The notes beneath the pieces were generated by a model. It was not told the DNA's origin. It saw nothing but the letters and a program-made list of their open reading frames with translations, and made no database searches. Position numbers and translations under genes: made by a program. From Candidatus Zymogenaceae bacterium (GTDB lineage: Bacteria; Desulfobacterota; Zymogenia; Zymogenales; Zymogenaceae), in the NCBI GenBank assembly GCA_016931225.1, contig JAFGFE010000020.1, forward strand, positions 62,001 through 126,000: a stretch of 64,000 nt of DNA, in the 5' to 3' direction. How positions within the stretch are numbered: the first letter of the stretch is position 1; each line of letters starts with the position of its first letter. Positions 33,834 to 41,457 of the stretch are shown piece by piece.

Positions 33834-34598
33834 ATGTTTCAAATCATACGTGCCCGCCAGCGGCATTTCGTGGATTTCGGATGGCTGAAAACCTACTGGC
33901 TTTTTTCATTCTCCTTCTACTACGATCCGCACAACATCCGATTCGGACCGCTCAGGGTATTCAACGACGATGTGATCGACCCCAACAGCGGATTCGACAC
34001 CCACTCCCACCGGGAAATGGAGATCGTCACCATTCCCCTTGAGGGGGAGATCACCCACGAGGACAGCCTGGGCAATCGGACCGTCATCGCCCCGGGAGAT
34101 GTCCAGTGCATGTCCGCAGGCAACGGCGTTTCCCATTCGGAATGCAATCTCACCGAAGATCCGGCTCACCTGTACCAGATATGGTTCTACCCGGACGAGC
34201 CGCGGCTCGAGCCGGGCTACGACCAGCGCTCCTTCACGGTTGAAGACCACACGAACAGGCTGTGTGTGGTGGCCTCCGGCCGGGGGGACGACCCGGCGGT
34301 GGAGTTGCACGTGGACGCGACGATCTATATGTCTCGTCTCGACCCGGAGACGGCGCTGACGCACGACTGCGGGGAGGATCGGCGGGTGTTCGTCTACCTC
34401 TCCGGCGGCATGCTTGATATCAACGGCAAACGCCTGGTTCCGGGAGACCAGGCCCGCATCGATCCGGACGGGCCGCTGGAGCTTGTCTCCCGAAACGGCG
34501 GTGATACAGCGTTCATCCTCATCGATGTCCCCTCCAGCCGGGCCATCGGCTATCCCCAGGAGATACTGTGGGGACCGGGGAGAAAAGAGATCGCGTAA
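33834..34598 (+). CDS. Pirin family protein (YhhW-like)
   Basis: This 254-residue bicupin protein has HSHREMEIVTIPLEG (metal-binding His pair and Glu) and the second-cupin segment of pirins (GDQARI). It also has DVQCMSAGNGVSHSE, which supplies the remaining ligands. YhhW of E. coli has quercetinase activity and other pirins act as redox regulators; the role here is unknown. It has its own promoter and terminator. Confidence 0.93.
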   Translation: MFQIIRARQRHFVDFGWLKTYWLFSFSFYYDPHNIRFGPLRVFNDDVIDPNSGFDTHSHREMEIVTIPLEGEITHEDSLGNRTVIAPGDVQCMSAGNGVSHSECNLTEDPAHLYQIWFYPDEPRLEPGYDQRSFTVEDHTNRLCVVASGRGDDPAVELHVDATIYMSRLDPETALTHDCGEDRRVFVYLSGGMLDINGKRLVPGDQARIDPDGPLELVSRNGGDTAFILIDVPSSRAIGYPQEILWGPGRKEIA

Positions 34599-34606
34599 CA
34601 TAAAAA

Positions 34607-34631
34607 GCGGGGGAATCCCGGACTCCCCCGC
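34607..34631 (+). terminator. Intrinsic terminator after the pirin gene
   Basis: GCGGGGGA (34607-34614) pairs with TCCCCCGC (34624-34631), followed by a T-rich tract to about 34652. Confidence 0.85.
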
Positions 34632-34818
34632 ATCTCCATTTTTCTTTTTTCTGTTATGCCTCCCCTCATCCCACTGCCGGGGGACGCACCCCTCCCCGGA
34701 TACACGTCCGTATCATTTTATCCTCTGAATGTTCTCCCCTCCTCGTTCGCCTGTACGCGCGTCATATGATCCGAAACGCACAGAACAATGCGGCCGGTTG
34801 AATCGGTACAAACAGACA

Positions 34819-36111
34819 TCAATCCCCATCGATTATTTCACAATCCCTCACGGACGGGCCCACATCCCCCTCACCCCCCTTATCTTTCGCCTTTTTCGCC
34901 TCGGTCTCACACCCCAATTCCAAAAGCGCCGCCGGCAGGTGCCCGCTCTCCGCCAGGAACCGGGCCCGGCTCAGCACATAATCCGGGTCCTCCCGGTCCA
35001 GAGAGGGAAATTCCACCGTCACCTCGAAGGCGTCTGTGCCGTATTTGATGAGGAGATATTTTTCCATCAGCTCTTCGAATCCCCGACCGAGATACACCAG
35101 CTTCGTCTCGGTATAACGCTTGAGGCTCTCCAGCATGGCGTTGAGGGCCTTGGCCGAGGTGGCGGCCCTGGCCATGTCGTCTTTCAGGCGGCGGGGCACC
35201 GACCCCAGCCGATAGAGGTGGTCCAGGGCGTCGTCCACCTCCCGCTCCACCGAGGTCAGGTCCACGTCTCCGCCCACCGCCTCGATGGGGATGGGGGAGA
35301 GGGACCCTGGGGAGACCCGGATGGTCGTGCCCTGCTCTATAAAACCCGCCTCCTTCGGCGCCCAGACCCGAAACGAATTGTACTTGGTGGCCCAGGCCCT
35401 CTTCGTCAGGGCCATGTTGACGTTCTGCTGGGCCTCGATGAGATCGGCGATGCCGGACTTCCCGTACGGGGAACCCTCCACCTCCTCCCGGATGATCTTC
35501 ACCACCGGGATGAAACCGAAATTGTGGGCGTCATCACTGATGAGCTTCCCGTCGGCATACCGCCGATACCCCAAGCCGTCGATCTCCTCCCGCATCGCGA
35601 CCGTCCTTTCGCCGCCTTCCTCCAGGTCGTGGGTCTCCTCCCAGGAAAACACATATCGCTTCACATCCAGGTAATTCCGCTCGTCGGTCACCACCTCCAC
35701 GTCCCGGGTCTCCATCTTCTGGACCGATATTCGCCCATTCCTGACGAAGAGCTTCAGAAAGAGCGTGCCGTAGTTTTCGTGGGTCCTGAGATAGCCGGGC
35801 AGTGCCTCCCAGAAACTGCGGCCGCCGCCGAAATTCCGGGAGCGAAGCCACCGACGCACCTCACCGGTTAAGCCTGTGTGGATTTCACCGGTATCCGAAC
35901 GCGCCGCCGACACGTCAAACCGGGACGGCGTGAAGTTGATACGGACATCCTGGATGACCCGGATGTCGTTTTGAAAGTAAAAATCGATGATGGAAAACCG
36001 ATCGTCCCTGGGGATATCGCTCGACACCCGCCGGGCCGTAAAATGGCCGAAGATTCCCTCCTTGTTCCCGTTATAGAAGTCAAGATATCTTTTTATGTCA
36101 TCCCGATTCAT
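34819..36111 (-). CDS. Phage portal protein (SPP1 gp6-like)
   Basis: This 430-residue protein resembles SPP1-type portals: a long N-terminal region with DFYNGNKEGIFG, then GKSGIADLIEAQQNVNMALTKR, a helix typical of portal stems, and MARAATSAKALNAMLESLKR. Family function: a dodecameric DNA gate at one vertex of the procapsid that docks the terminase. ATG 36111 follows a G-rich site; an earlier ATG 36129 lacks one. It is the last gene of the cassette; no protease, scaffold or capsid gene follows, only the terminator of the convergent pirin gene 190 bp on. Confidence 0.82.
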   Translation of the reverse strand: MNRDDIKRYLDFYNGNKEGIFGHFTARRVSSDIPRDDRFSIIDFYFQNDIRVIQDVRINFTPSRFDVSAARSDTGEIHTGLTGEVRRWLRSRNFGGGRSFWEALPGYLRTHENYGTLFLKLFVRNGRISVQKMETRDVEVVTDERNYLDVKRYVFSWEETHDLEEGGERTVAMREEIDGLGYRRYADGKLISDDAHNFGFIPVVKIIREEVEGSPYGKSGIADLIEAQQNVNMALTKRAWATKYNSFRVWAPKEAGFIEQGTTIRVSPGSLSPIPIEAVGGDVDLTSVEREVDDALDHLYRLGSVPRRLKDDMARAATSAKALNAMLESLKRYTETKLVYLGRGFEELMEKYLLIKYGTDAFEVTVEFPSLDREDPDYVLSRARFLAESGHLPAALLELGCETEAKKAKDKGGEGDVGPSVRDCEIIDGD

Positions 36112-36143
36112 CTGCCCCCCCATCCACATGAAAAAAGTTTCGA

Positions 36144-36347
36144 TTACAACGACACATCCTTGCCAAAGTCCTTCTGATAGACCCGATGCTCCTTACCCAG
36201 CTGCAGCCAGCGGAGCTCCCGCCCCGGAAGGACCACCCGCCGTCCGCCCTTCCTCTTGATGATCACATACTCCCCGCGGCAGGCGACTCTCTTCACCATG
36301 GAATAGGTCCGCATCTCTCCGTCGGTGAACTTTGCCTTTGCCAGCAT
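36144..36347 (-). CDS. Small basic protein of the packaging cassette
   Basis: This 67-residue basic protein has a likely small beta fold (KRVACRGEYVIIKRKGG, VVLPGRELRWLQL). It lies between the large terminase and portal genes. The frame is open to 36395, overlapping the terminase end, but GGGAG is well placed before ATG 36347. I do not recognise a family; it might be a head-closure or nucleic-acid-binding accessory. Short spacing to both neighbours suggests one transcript. Confidence 0.6.
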   Translation of the reverse strand: MLAKAKFTDGEMRTYSMVKRVACRGEYVIIKRKGGRRVVLPGRELRWLQLGKEHRVYQKDFGKDVSL

Positions 36348-36375
36348 ACTCGATCTCCCTTCGTCTAATTCGTTC

Positions 36376-37596
36376 TCAGAATCCGATATGTTCAAAATCC
36401 GCCCCGGAAATCCGCCCGCCCCGCATCCCCCACCACGCGAGTCCCAGGGCGATCACGCAGTCATCATGGCCGCCGGGGGGCGCCCCATAGCGCACACCCC
36501 CGCCTGTGGTAATGCTTCCCTCAAAAAGCATGAGCTCATCGATCAATTCCGGGATCGGCGCGAGCGTGATGTGTCCCCCCTCCAGACCCAGCGCCAGGTG
36601 CTCGATGATCGCCTCCTTGTTCCTGGCCGAAAAGGTAACCCCCCTCACGGTCAGGTCCATTCTCCTCAGATCCTCGAAGATCGGGTCGCCGACGCCGGTG
36701 GAGTCCATCCACACGATCGCGTTGTGATATTTTTTCACCGCCCCCGCCACCCGGCTCTTCATCACGCCCCAGCTCGTCCTCCTGAAGCGATCAAAATAGA
36801 CGAGGGCTCCCTCATCGTCCAATATCACCAGCACCGTGTAATCCTGCAGGCGGGCCACATCCAGACCGCCGATGTATCTTCTCCCGGGTGATGGATCGGC
36901 GAGATTGGCCCGCACGGCGTCATGCACGTGTGAAAACACCCCGGCGCCGTCTTCCACAAACCGAGCCTGGTATTCCTGGCGAAACACCCGGTCGGGAAGC
37001 GTCCTCTGGGCTTCTTCGATCTCGTCTTTCGAGATGTTCGGGTTGCTCTCGGTGGGAAAACAAAACGACGCCCAGTTTTCTTCTTTGTTGTCCCGCCCCC
37101 GGGCGAAAAGGCCGTAAAACCAGTTTTTGCCCTTGGGAGTTCCCACCAACAGCGCCCTTCCGTGCCGATCGGCCAAAGTGGGACGCAGCACCTCCTCCCA
37201 GAGCCCTCGGGGAAGAAAGGCGGTCTCATCCACGACCAGGAAATCTACGCCGAAACCCCTCAATGTGTCGGCGAGATGTGCGCTCCTGAACTCGATAATC
37301 GAGCCGTTCGCCAGGACGATCCGGCGATTTTCCCTACTGATTGTCTTCACAACGTCACCGGAGAGACCGTTCCTCACCAAGTCGAACGCGATGGAACTCT
37401 GCCGATACACCGGCGCCACCCAGAAGGAAAGTGACCCCGGCTCCTCCCAGGCGTGTTTAACAATCTCCGCGGTGGAGGCGACGGTTTTGCCCCAGCGTCT
37501 GCCGCAGGCCGCCACCCGAAACCGCGCCCGGGACGCATGAAGCACCTGCTGGCCCGGATGGGGCTTATATATCTTCAGGATCCTTCGTTGTATCAT
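36376..37596 (-). CDS. terL: Phage terminase large subunit
   Basis: This 406-residue protein has the ATPase parts ACGRRWGKT (Walker A variant, about residues 28-36) and FLVVDETAFL (Walker B with catalytic Glu). They are followed by GTPKGKNWFY (motif III) and a C-terminal RNase H-like nuclease region with GGLDVAR, WMDSTGVGD and GGHDD (acidic metal ligands). All catalytic blocks look intact. Start: ATG 37596; a TTG at 37620 is an alternative. It overlaps the small gene upstream, so translation may be coupled. Motor and headful or site-specific cutter in phage packaging. Confidence 0.9.
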   Translation of the reverse strand: MIQRRILKIYKPHPGQQVLHASRARFRVAACGRRWGKTVASTAEIVKHAWEEPGSLSFWVAPVYRQSSIAFDLVRNGLSGDVVKTISRENRRIVLANGSIIEFRSAHLADTLRGFGVDFLVVDETAFLPRGLWEEVLRPTLADRHGRALLVGTPKGKNWFYGLFARGRDNKEENWASFCFPTESNPNISKDEIEEAQRTLPDRVFRQEYQARFVEDGAGVFSHVHDAVRANLADPSPGRRYIGGLDVARLQDYTVLVILDDEGALVYFDRFRRTSWGVMKSRVAGAVKKYHNAIVWMDSTGVGDPIFEDLRRMDLTVRGVTFSARNKEAIIEHLALGLEGGHITLAPIPELIDELMLFEGSITTGGGVRYGAPPGGHDDCVIALGLAWWGMRGGRISGADFEHIGF

Positions 37597-37867
37597 CGAC
37601 GAATCGTGCCTCGTACACAATCTCTGTCAAATCTTCATCTCCATCGGAGGCATTGAAATGCTGTCTGTATTTCAAAAACAACTCCTGGTGCTTCACGCTC
37701 CCTCCCTTCGCCTCCCGAATGATGGCATCGAGCACATCCCGGGTCCAATCAGTACCACCCTTTTTGTGTGTCGGGGATGTCTGTTTCCCTGTATGTTTCG
37801 ATTTGGAGGGGAGATCATGTTCCCCGCCGGTGTGCGTATTCTTTTTATCAGTGGACCGGATCGTCAT
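37565..37867 (-). CDS. Small cassette protein, possible terminase small subunit
   Basis: This 100-residue protein has a Lys/Thr-rich, likely disordered first 40 residues and a helical second half (TRDVLDAIIREAKGGSVKHQELFLKYRQHF). Position directly before the large terminase, with a 32-bp overlap, is where phages encode the DNA-recognition subunit. No diagnostic motif, so the role rests on position. Its ATG overlaps the end of the HTH gene upstream by 20 bp. Confidence 0.6.
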   Translation of the reverse strand: MTIRSTDKKNTHTGGEHDLPSKSKHTGKQTSPTHKKGGTDWTRDVLDAIIREAKGGSVKHQELFLKYRQHFNASDGDEDLTEIVYEARFVDDTTKDPEDI

Positions 37868-38078
37868 GAAGCCTCCTGCCGAGTTCTGACACGATCTGGC
37901 TCAGGTGATAGGCGATATCCGACTGGCTCACCCCCAAGCGTTCTCCGATCCACTCCTGGGTGTATCCCCTACGGTACATCAACCAAACCCACAGATCCGT
38001 ATCATCCAGCTGCATAAGGGCGCGCTCGTAATCGATGGCGAAATTCAGGGTAGTCGCGGACAAACCGTCTGAGTGCAT
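37848..38078 (-). CDS. Small HTH protein, sigma region 4-like, cassette copy
   Basis: This 76-residue protein has a single HTH of the sigma-70 region 4 type: DLWVWLMYRRGYTQEWIG, then ERLGVSQSDIAYHL. GGAGGAG stands before ATG 38078. It leads the packaging cassette and could be the DNA-recognition half of a split small terminase or a regulator. It is clearly homologous to the 84-residue protein at 51036-51290. No other DNA-binding gene is in the cassette. Confidence 0.75.
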   Translation of the reverse strand: MHSDGLSATTLNFAIDYERALMQLDDTDLWVWLMYRRGYTQEWIGERLGVSQSDIAYHLSQIVSELGRRLHDDPVH

Positions 38079-38182
38079 GTCTCCTCCCGTGTGGTTCCGT
38101 AAGATCTCAATTGTACTTGCATCGGATATTGATTATGAATTATATAAATATATTTGAACATCTTTATTTCGAACCTCTCCGG

Positions 38183-38211
38183 TTGACAAAAGGCCCGTGC
38201 TGTGTTAATAC
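38183..38211 (+). promoter_or_regulatory. Candidate promoter for gltX
   Basis: TTGACA (38183-38188), 17-bp spacer, TAATAC (38206-38211), about 75 bp before ATG 38288. The -10 element is weak, the -35 perfect. Confidence 0.5.
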
Positions 38212-38287
38212 CCCTGAGGGAAAAAGAAGAAGGCTTCGTTCACCAGGTATTTCACATACAACACGACACTCGGCAACAGAGGTATTC

Positions 38288-39700
38288 ATGGAAACAGTAC
38301 GTGTCAGATTCGCCCCCAGCCCGACGGGACACCTGCATATAGGCGGCGCCCGCACATCTCTTTTCAACTGGCTCTACGCCCGCCGTATGGGGGGGACGTT
38401 CATCTTGCGCATTGAGGATACGGACAGAGAGCGCTCCCGGGATGAATATACCGAGGCGATTCTGGACAGCCTCACCTGGCTCGGGATGGACTGGGATGAA
38501 GGACCTTTTTACCAAAGTCAGAGGGACGATTGCTACCAAGAGGCGATAGGCAGGCTGCTTTCCGAAAAAAAGGCGTATCGATGCTACTGCACCCCCGAGG
38601 AGCTGGAGGAAAAAAGGGATGCGGCGATGAAGCGGGGAGAAAAGCCGAAATACGACGGCACCTGCCGGGGGAAGGACCTCCCCCATCGGGAGGAGCCCTA
38701 CGTGGTGCGGTTTCACTCGCCGGAAAGCGGCGTCACCGAGTTCACGGACCTGATTAAGGGGAAGATCATCTTCGAAAACCGCGAGCTTGACGACCTCATC
38801 ATCAGGAGATCCGACGGCTCTCCCACCTATAACTTCACCGTCGTGGTGGACGACACCGACATGAACATCACCCATGTCATTCGGGGAGACGACCACATCA
38901 ACAATACCCCCCGACAGATACTCATATTCCAGGCCCTGGGATACACCGTTCCCGCCTTCGCCCATGTACCGATGATCTTCGGCTCTGATCACAAAAAACT
39001 CTCTAAGCGTCACGGCGCACTTTCCACCACGGAATATCGACAGATGGGCTACCTCCCGGAGGCCCTGGTGAATTACCTGGTTCGGCTGGGTTGGAGCCAC
39101 GGCGATCAGGAGATTTTCAGCATCGAGGAGTTGAAAGAGGCATTCACCGTGGAGGACGTGGGAAAATCAGCGGGCGTCTTCAACCCGGAAAAGCTGGAGT
39201 GGCTCAACGGCCATTACATCCGCCAGGCGGATCCGACCCGTATCGCCCGTGATATCGTCCCGATCCTCTCCGACCGGGGATACGAGGGGCTCGATGCCGC
39301 GTGGCTCGCCCGGGCCGTCGAAACCCTCCAGGAGCGGGCGAAAACCCTGGTCGAGATGGCGGACATGGGGGATTTTTACTTTACGGACGGGGTCACCTAC
39401 GACGAAAAGGGCGCGGACAAATTCCTGAAGGCGTCTGTCACCGCACCTCTGCAGGAGATCAAGGGCGAGCTTTCGGCCCTTTCAGACTGGAGCGCCGCGA
39501 ATATTGAATCGGCGTTCAATCGTGTGCTGGAGCGCTTTGATCTGAAGCTGGGAAAGATCGCCCAACCGCTCAGGGTGGCCCTCACCGGCACCACCGTCAG
39601 CCCCGGGATATACGAGATCATCGATGTCCTGGGAAGGAAACGGGTGACCGAACGGATCGATCGGGCGCTTGAATATATCTCATCGAAGGGCGAAGCGTAA
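38288..39700 (+). CDS. gltX: Glutamyl-tRNA synthetase
   Basis: This 470-residue class I synthetase has FAPSPTGHLHIGGART (HIGH motif) at residues 7-22 and KLSKRHG (KMSKS motif). It also has the CYCTPEEL-...-GTCRG Cys-bearing insertion usual in bacterial GluRS, and the anticodon-binding domain at the end. Length is typical. The frame runs back to 38111 across the promoter; AGAGG precedes ATG 38288. Charges tRNA-Glu (and perhaps tRNA-Gln if GatCAB is present). This is the best core-genome anchor in the window. Confidence 0.97.
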   Translation: METVRVRFAPSPTGHLHIGGARTSLFNWLYARRMGGTFILRIEDTDRERSRDEYTEAILDSLTWLGMDWDEGPFYQSQRDDCYQEAIGRLLSEKKAYRCYCTPEELEEKRDAAMKRGEKPKYDGTCRGKDLPHREEPYVVRFHSPESGVTEFTDLIKGKIIFENRELDDLIIRRSDGSPTYNFTVVVDDTDMNITHVIRGDDHINNTPRQILIFQALGYTVPAFAHVPMIFGSDHKKLSKRHGALSTTEYRQMGYLPEALVNYLVRLGWSHGDQEIFSIEELKEAFTVEDVGKSAGVFNPEKLEWLNGHYIRQADPTRIARDIVPILSDRGYEGLDAAWLARAVETLQERAKTLVEMADMGDFYFTDGVTYDEKGADKFLKASVTAPLQEIKGELSALSDWSAANIESAFNRVLERFDLKLGKIAQPLRVALTGTTVSPGIYEIIDVLGRKRVTERIDRALEYISSKGEA

Positions 39701-39705
39701 CACGT

Positions 39706-39735
39706 AAAAACGGGCGGCATCCGCCGCCCGTTTTT
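39706..39735. terminator. Strong bidirectional terminator after gltX
   Basis: A 13-bp perfect stem (39706-39718 with 39723-39735) with a 4-nt loop, A's on one arm and T's on the other, between gltX and the convergent DUF427 gene. Confidence 0.9.
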
Positions 39736-39758
39736 ACCGCCCCTCATTCAGGGGTATT

Positions 39759-40040
39759 CTACTTGACAATCCCCACATCCCCAGAGAAGGCAACGTAATC
39801 TTTAATAGGCCTCGCCTCCTGTTTCGGATCGGGATAGTACCAGGCCCCGTCCTCATGCATTCCGCCGCCCGCCTCTATGGTGTAATAGTACGCTTCTCCC
39901 TTCCAGAGACAGGTCGTGCGCCTGTCGCTCTCTTTAAGGTATTGCCGGTTGATGGAATCGGGAGGGAAATAGTGAATGCCCTCTACCACTATCGTTTTAT
40001 CGCTCTCTGCGAGCAGTGTATCGTTCCATATCGCTTTCAC
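39759..40040 (-). CDS. DUF427 protein
   Basis: This 93-residue protein matches the DUF427 family: KAIWNDTLLAESD, then VVEGIHYFPPDS, CLWKGEAYYYT, AWYYPDPKQEA and DYVAFSGDV at the end. All conserved blocks and full length are present. The family has a small beta-tent fold; function unknown. It is convergent with gltX. Confidence 0.92.
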   Translation of the reverse strand: MKAIWNDTLLAESDKTIVVEGIHYFPPDSINRQYLKESDRRTTCLWKGEAYYYTIEAGGGMHEDGAWYYPDPKQEARPIKDYVAFSGDVGIVK

Positions 40041-40135
40041 GGCATGCGTCCTTCCCGGCGCACGGGAAACATCGTCCCCCGTACGCTCTCACTCGATGGT
40101 TTTCTTGCGTACCATATGAAATAGGATAATCACGA

Positions 40136-40161
40136 CTGTGCGGGAATGCAAGCCCGCACAG
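40136..40161 (-). terminator. Hairpin after the DUF401 gene
   Basis: CTGTGCGGG (40136-40144) pairs with CCCGCACAG (40153-40161), loop 8 nt, 54 bp past the stop at 40215. The following minus-strand sequence is AT-rich but has no pure T-run. Confidence 0.55.
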
Positions 40162-40214
40162 ACCGAAGAAAGAGCGGTCCCCCCAGGTTTGCGGAAGAAA
40201 ACCGCGGGCATGTC

Positions 40215-41456
40215 TTAGAAAAAAACGTTGAGCACAAGATATGCAGCCACCGCCACAAGCAGCATCGCCGCCACCGGCTTGATGATCTCGCGGTAGACGG
40301 CGCCGAGATCGGCATGGAAGTATTCCGTCGTCAGCACCAGGCAGAGGTGCACCGGGGACAGCAGCACACCCGCATATCCTCCCGCATACGCCAACATGAA
40401 TGCCACCATCGGGAACTCTGCCGCATCGAAAAACGGCATGAGGATGGGAAAGGTAATGCCGACATACGCCATGGTCATGCCCGTGGAAATGCCGATGACG
40501 AAGGGGAGAACCATCAACACCAGCAATGTCGGAATCCCCAGCCGATTCATGTCCATCGCGATTTCCGTAACGGCGTCGGTGACCTCCAGGACCTCCTTGA
40601 AAATCAATATCCCCATCACGAGGGTTACAAATTTCCACGAGAAATTGGTCTTAATGATCTCCCAGACTTCGGCGATGCCGATTCGATAGAGCAGGGCCGA
40701 AAAGAAGAAGACGATCAAAAGGCTCGTCACCAGTATCAGGAGGGACGGGATGATCGACTCCGTTTTGAAGATCAATACCGCCGATATGACGACAATCAGC
40801 GGCATGGCGCTCGCAATGAAGTCTGTCGCAAGCTTCCGGGTGACTTTTCCGTCGCCGTCGGTTTTTTTATATTTTATCCCTTTCAGACCGAAATAGAGTC
40901 CTCCGGCGATGGCCGCGAATGAGAGCGGCATGTTCGCCACCGCCACATCGGTGAAAGTGATGCCAAGGATGGCGGCGGAAAAGATGACGCCGGGATACGT
41001 GGGGAAAATATACTCCCAGAGGTGTCGGAACCAGTAATTGAGAAATGTCTTCCTGGACGCGTTTAATTTAAGCTCGTCCGATGCCTCCTCTACCATCGGC
41101 GCGGAGATCATCGCACCGCCGATAATCGGCAACAGGCCGATCATGGCCGGCACCAGCGTTACCACGCCCCTGGGATCCCCCAGCATGGTGCGAAGTGACG
41201 ACACCATCGTCTTGATTCTGCCCGCCCGCTTCATCAACTCGCTCAGATTGATGATCATCATCACGGCGATCAGGATCAGAACCGCCATGGGACTGATCAC
41301 GGTCCTTCCGAAGATGAGGGCGATATCTACCGGATTCGTCCAGTAGAGCACGGAAAGTAAAAGCGCCGAAAAGGCAAGCGACAGACCCAGGTCGAATTTT
41401 CGCCTGATGAGAAGAATCAACACCAGGGCGATGAGTGAAAATTTCAGGATGCCCAT
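40215..41456 (-). CDS. DUF401 family membrane protein (anion-transporter-like)
   Basis: This 413-residue protein has about 10-11 membrane segments. LLPIIGGAMISAPMVEEAS, the NYWFRHLWEYIFPTYPG block and GISTGMTMAYVGITFPIL are typical of the DUF401/GntP-like group in the ion-transporter superfamily. The frame reaches 41564 but ATG 41456 begins one base after the stop of the upstream acyl-CoA synthetase gene, so translation is coupled. It probably takes up a carboxylate, perhaps the substrate of that enzyme. Confidence 0.88.
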   Translation of the reverse strand: MGILKFSLIALVLILLIRRKFDLGLSLAFSALLLSVLYWTNPVDIALIFGRTVISPMAVLILIAVMMIINLSELMKRAGRIKTMVSSLRTMLGDPRGVVTLVPAMIGLLPIIGGAMISAPMVEEASDELKLNASRKTFLNYWFRHLWEYIFPTYPGVIFSAAILGITFTDVAVANMPLSFAAIAGGLYFGLKGIKYKKTDGDGKVTRKLATDFIASAMPLIVVISAVLIFKTESIIPSLLILVTSLLIVFFFSALLYRIGIAEVWEIIKTNFSWKFVTLVMGILIFKEVLEVTDAVTEIAMDMNRLGIPTLLVLMVLPFVIGISTGMTMAYVGITFPILMPFFDAAEFPMVAFMLAYAGGYAGVLLSPVHLCLVLTTEYFHADLGAVYREIIKPVAAMLLVAVAAYLVLNVFF

Positions 41457-41457
41457 A

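Noticed and set aside
34729-35871. A 380-codon plus-strand frame opposite the portal gene
   Set aside because: Composition typical of an antisense shadow, no motif; the portal reading explains the region.
34819-38078. Calling the packaging cassette an intact prophage
   Set aside because: No integrase, replication, capsid, tail or lysis genes are present within or next to it in this window.
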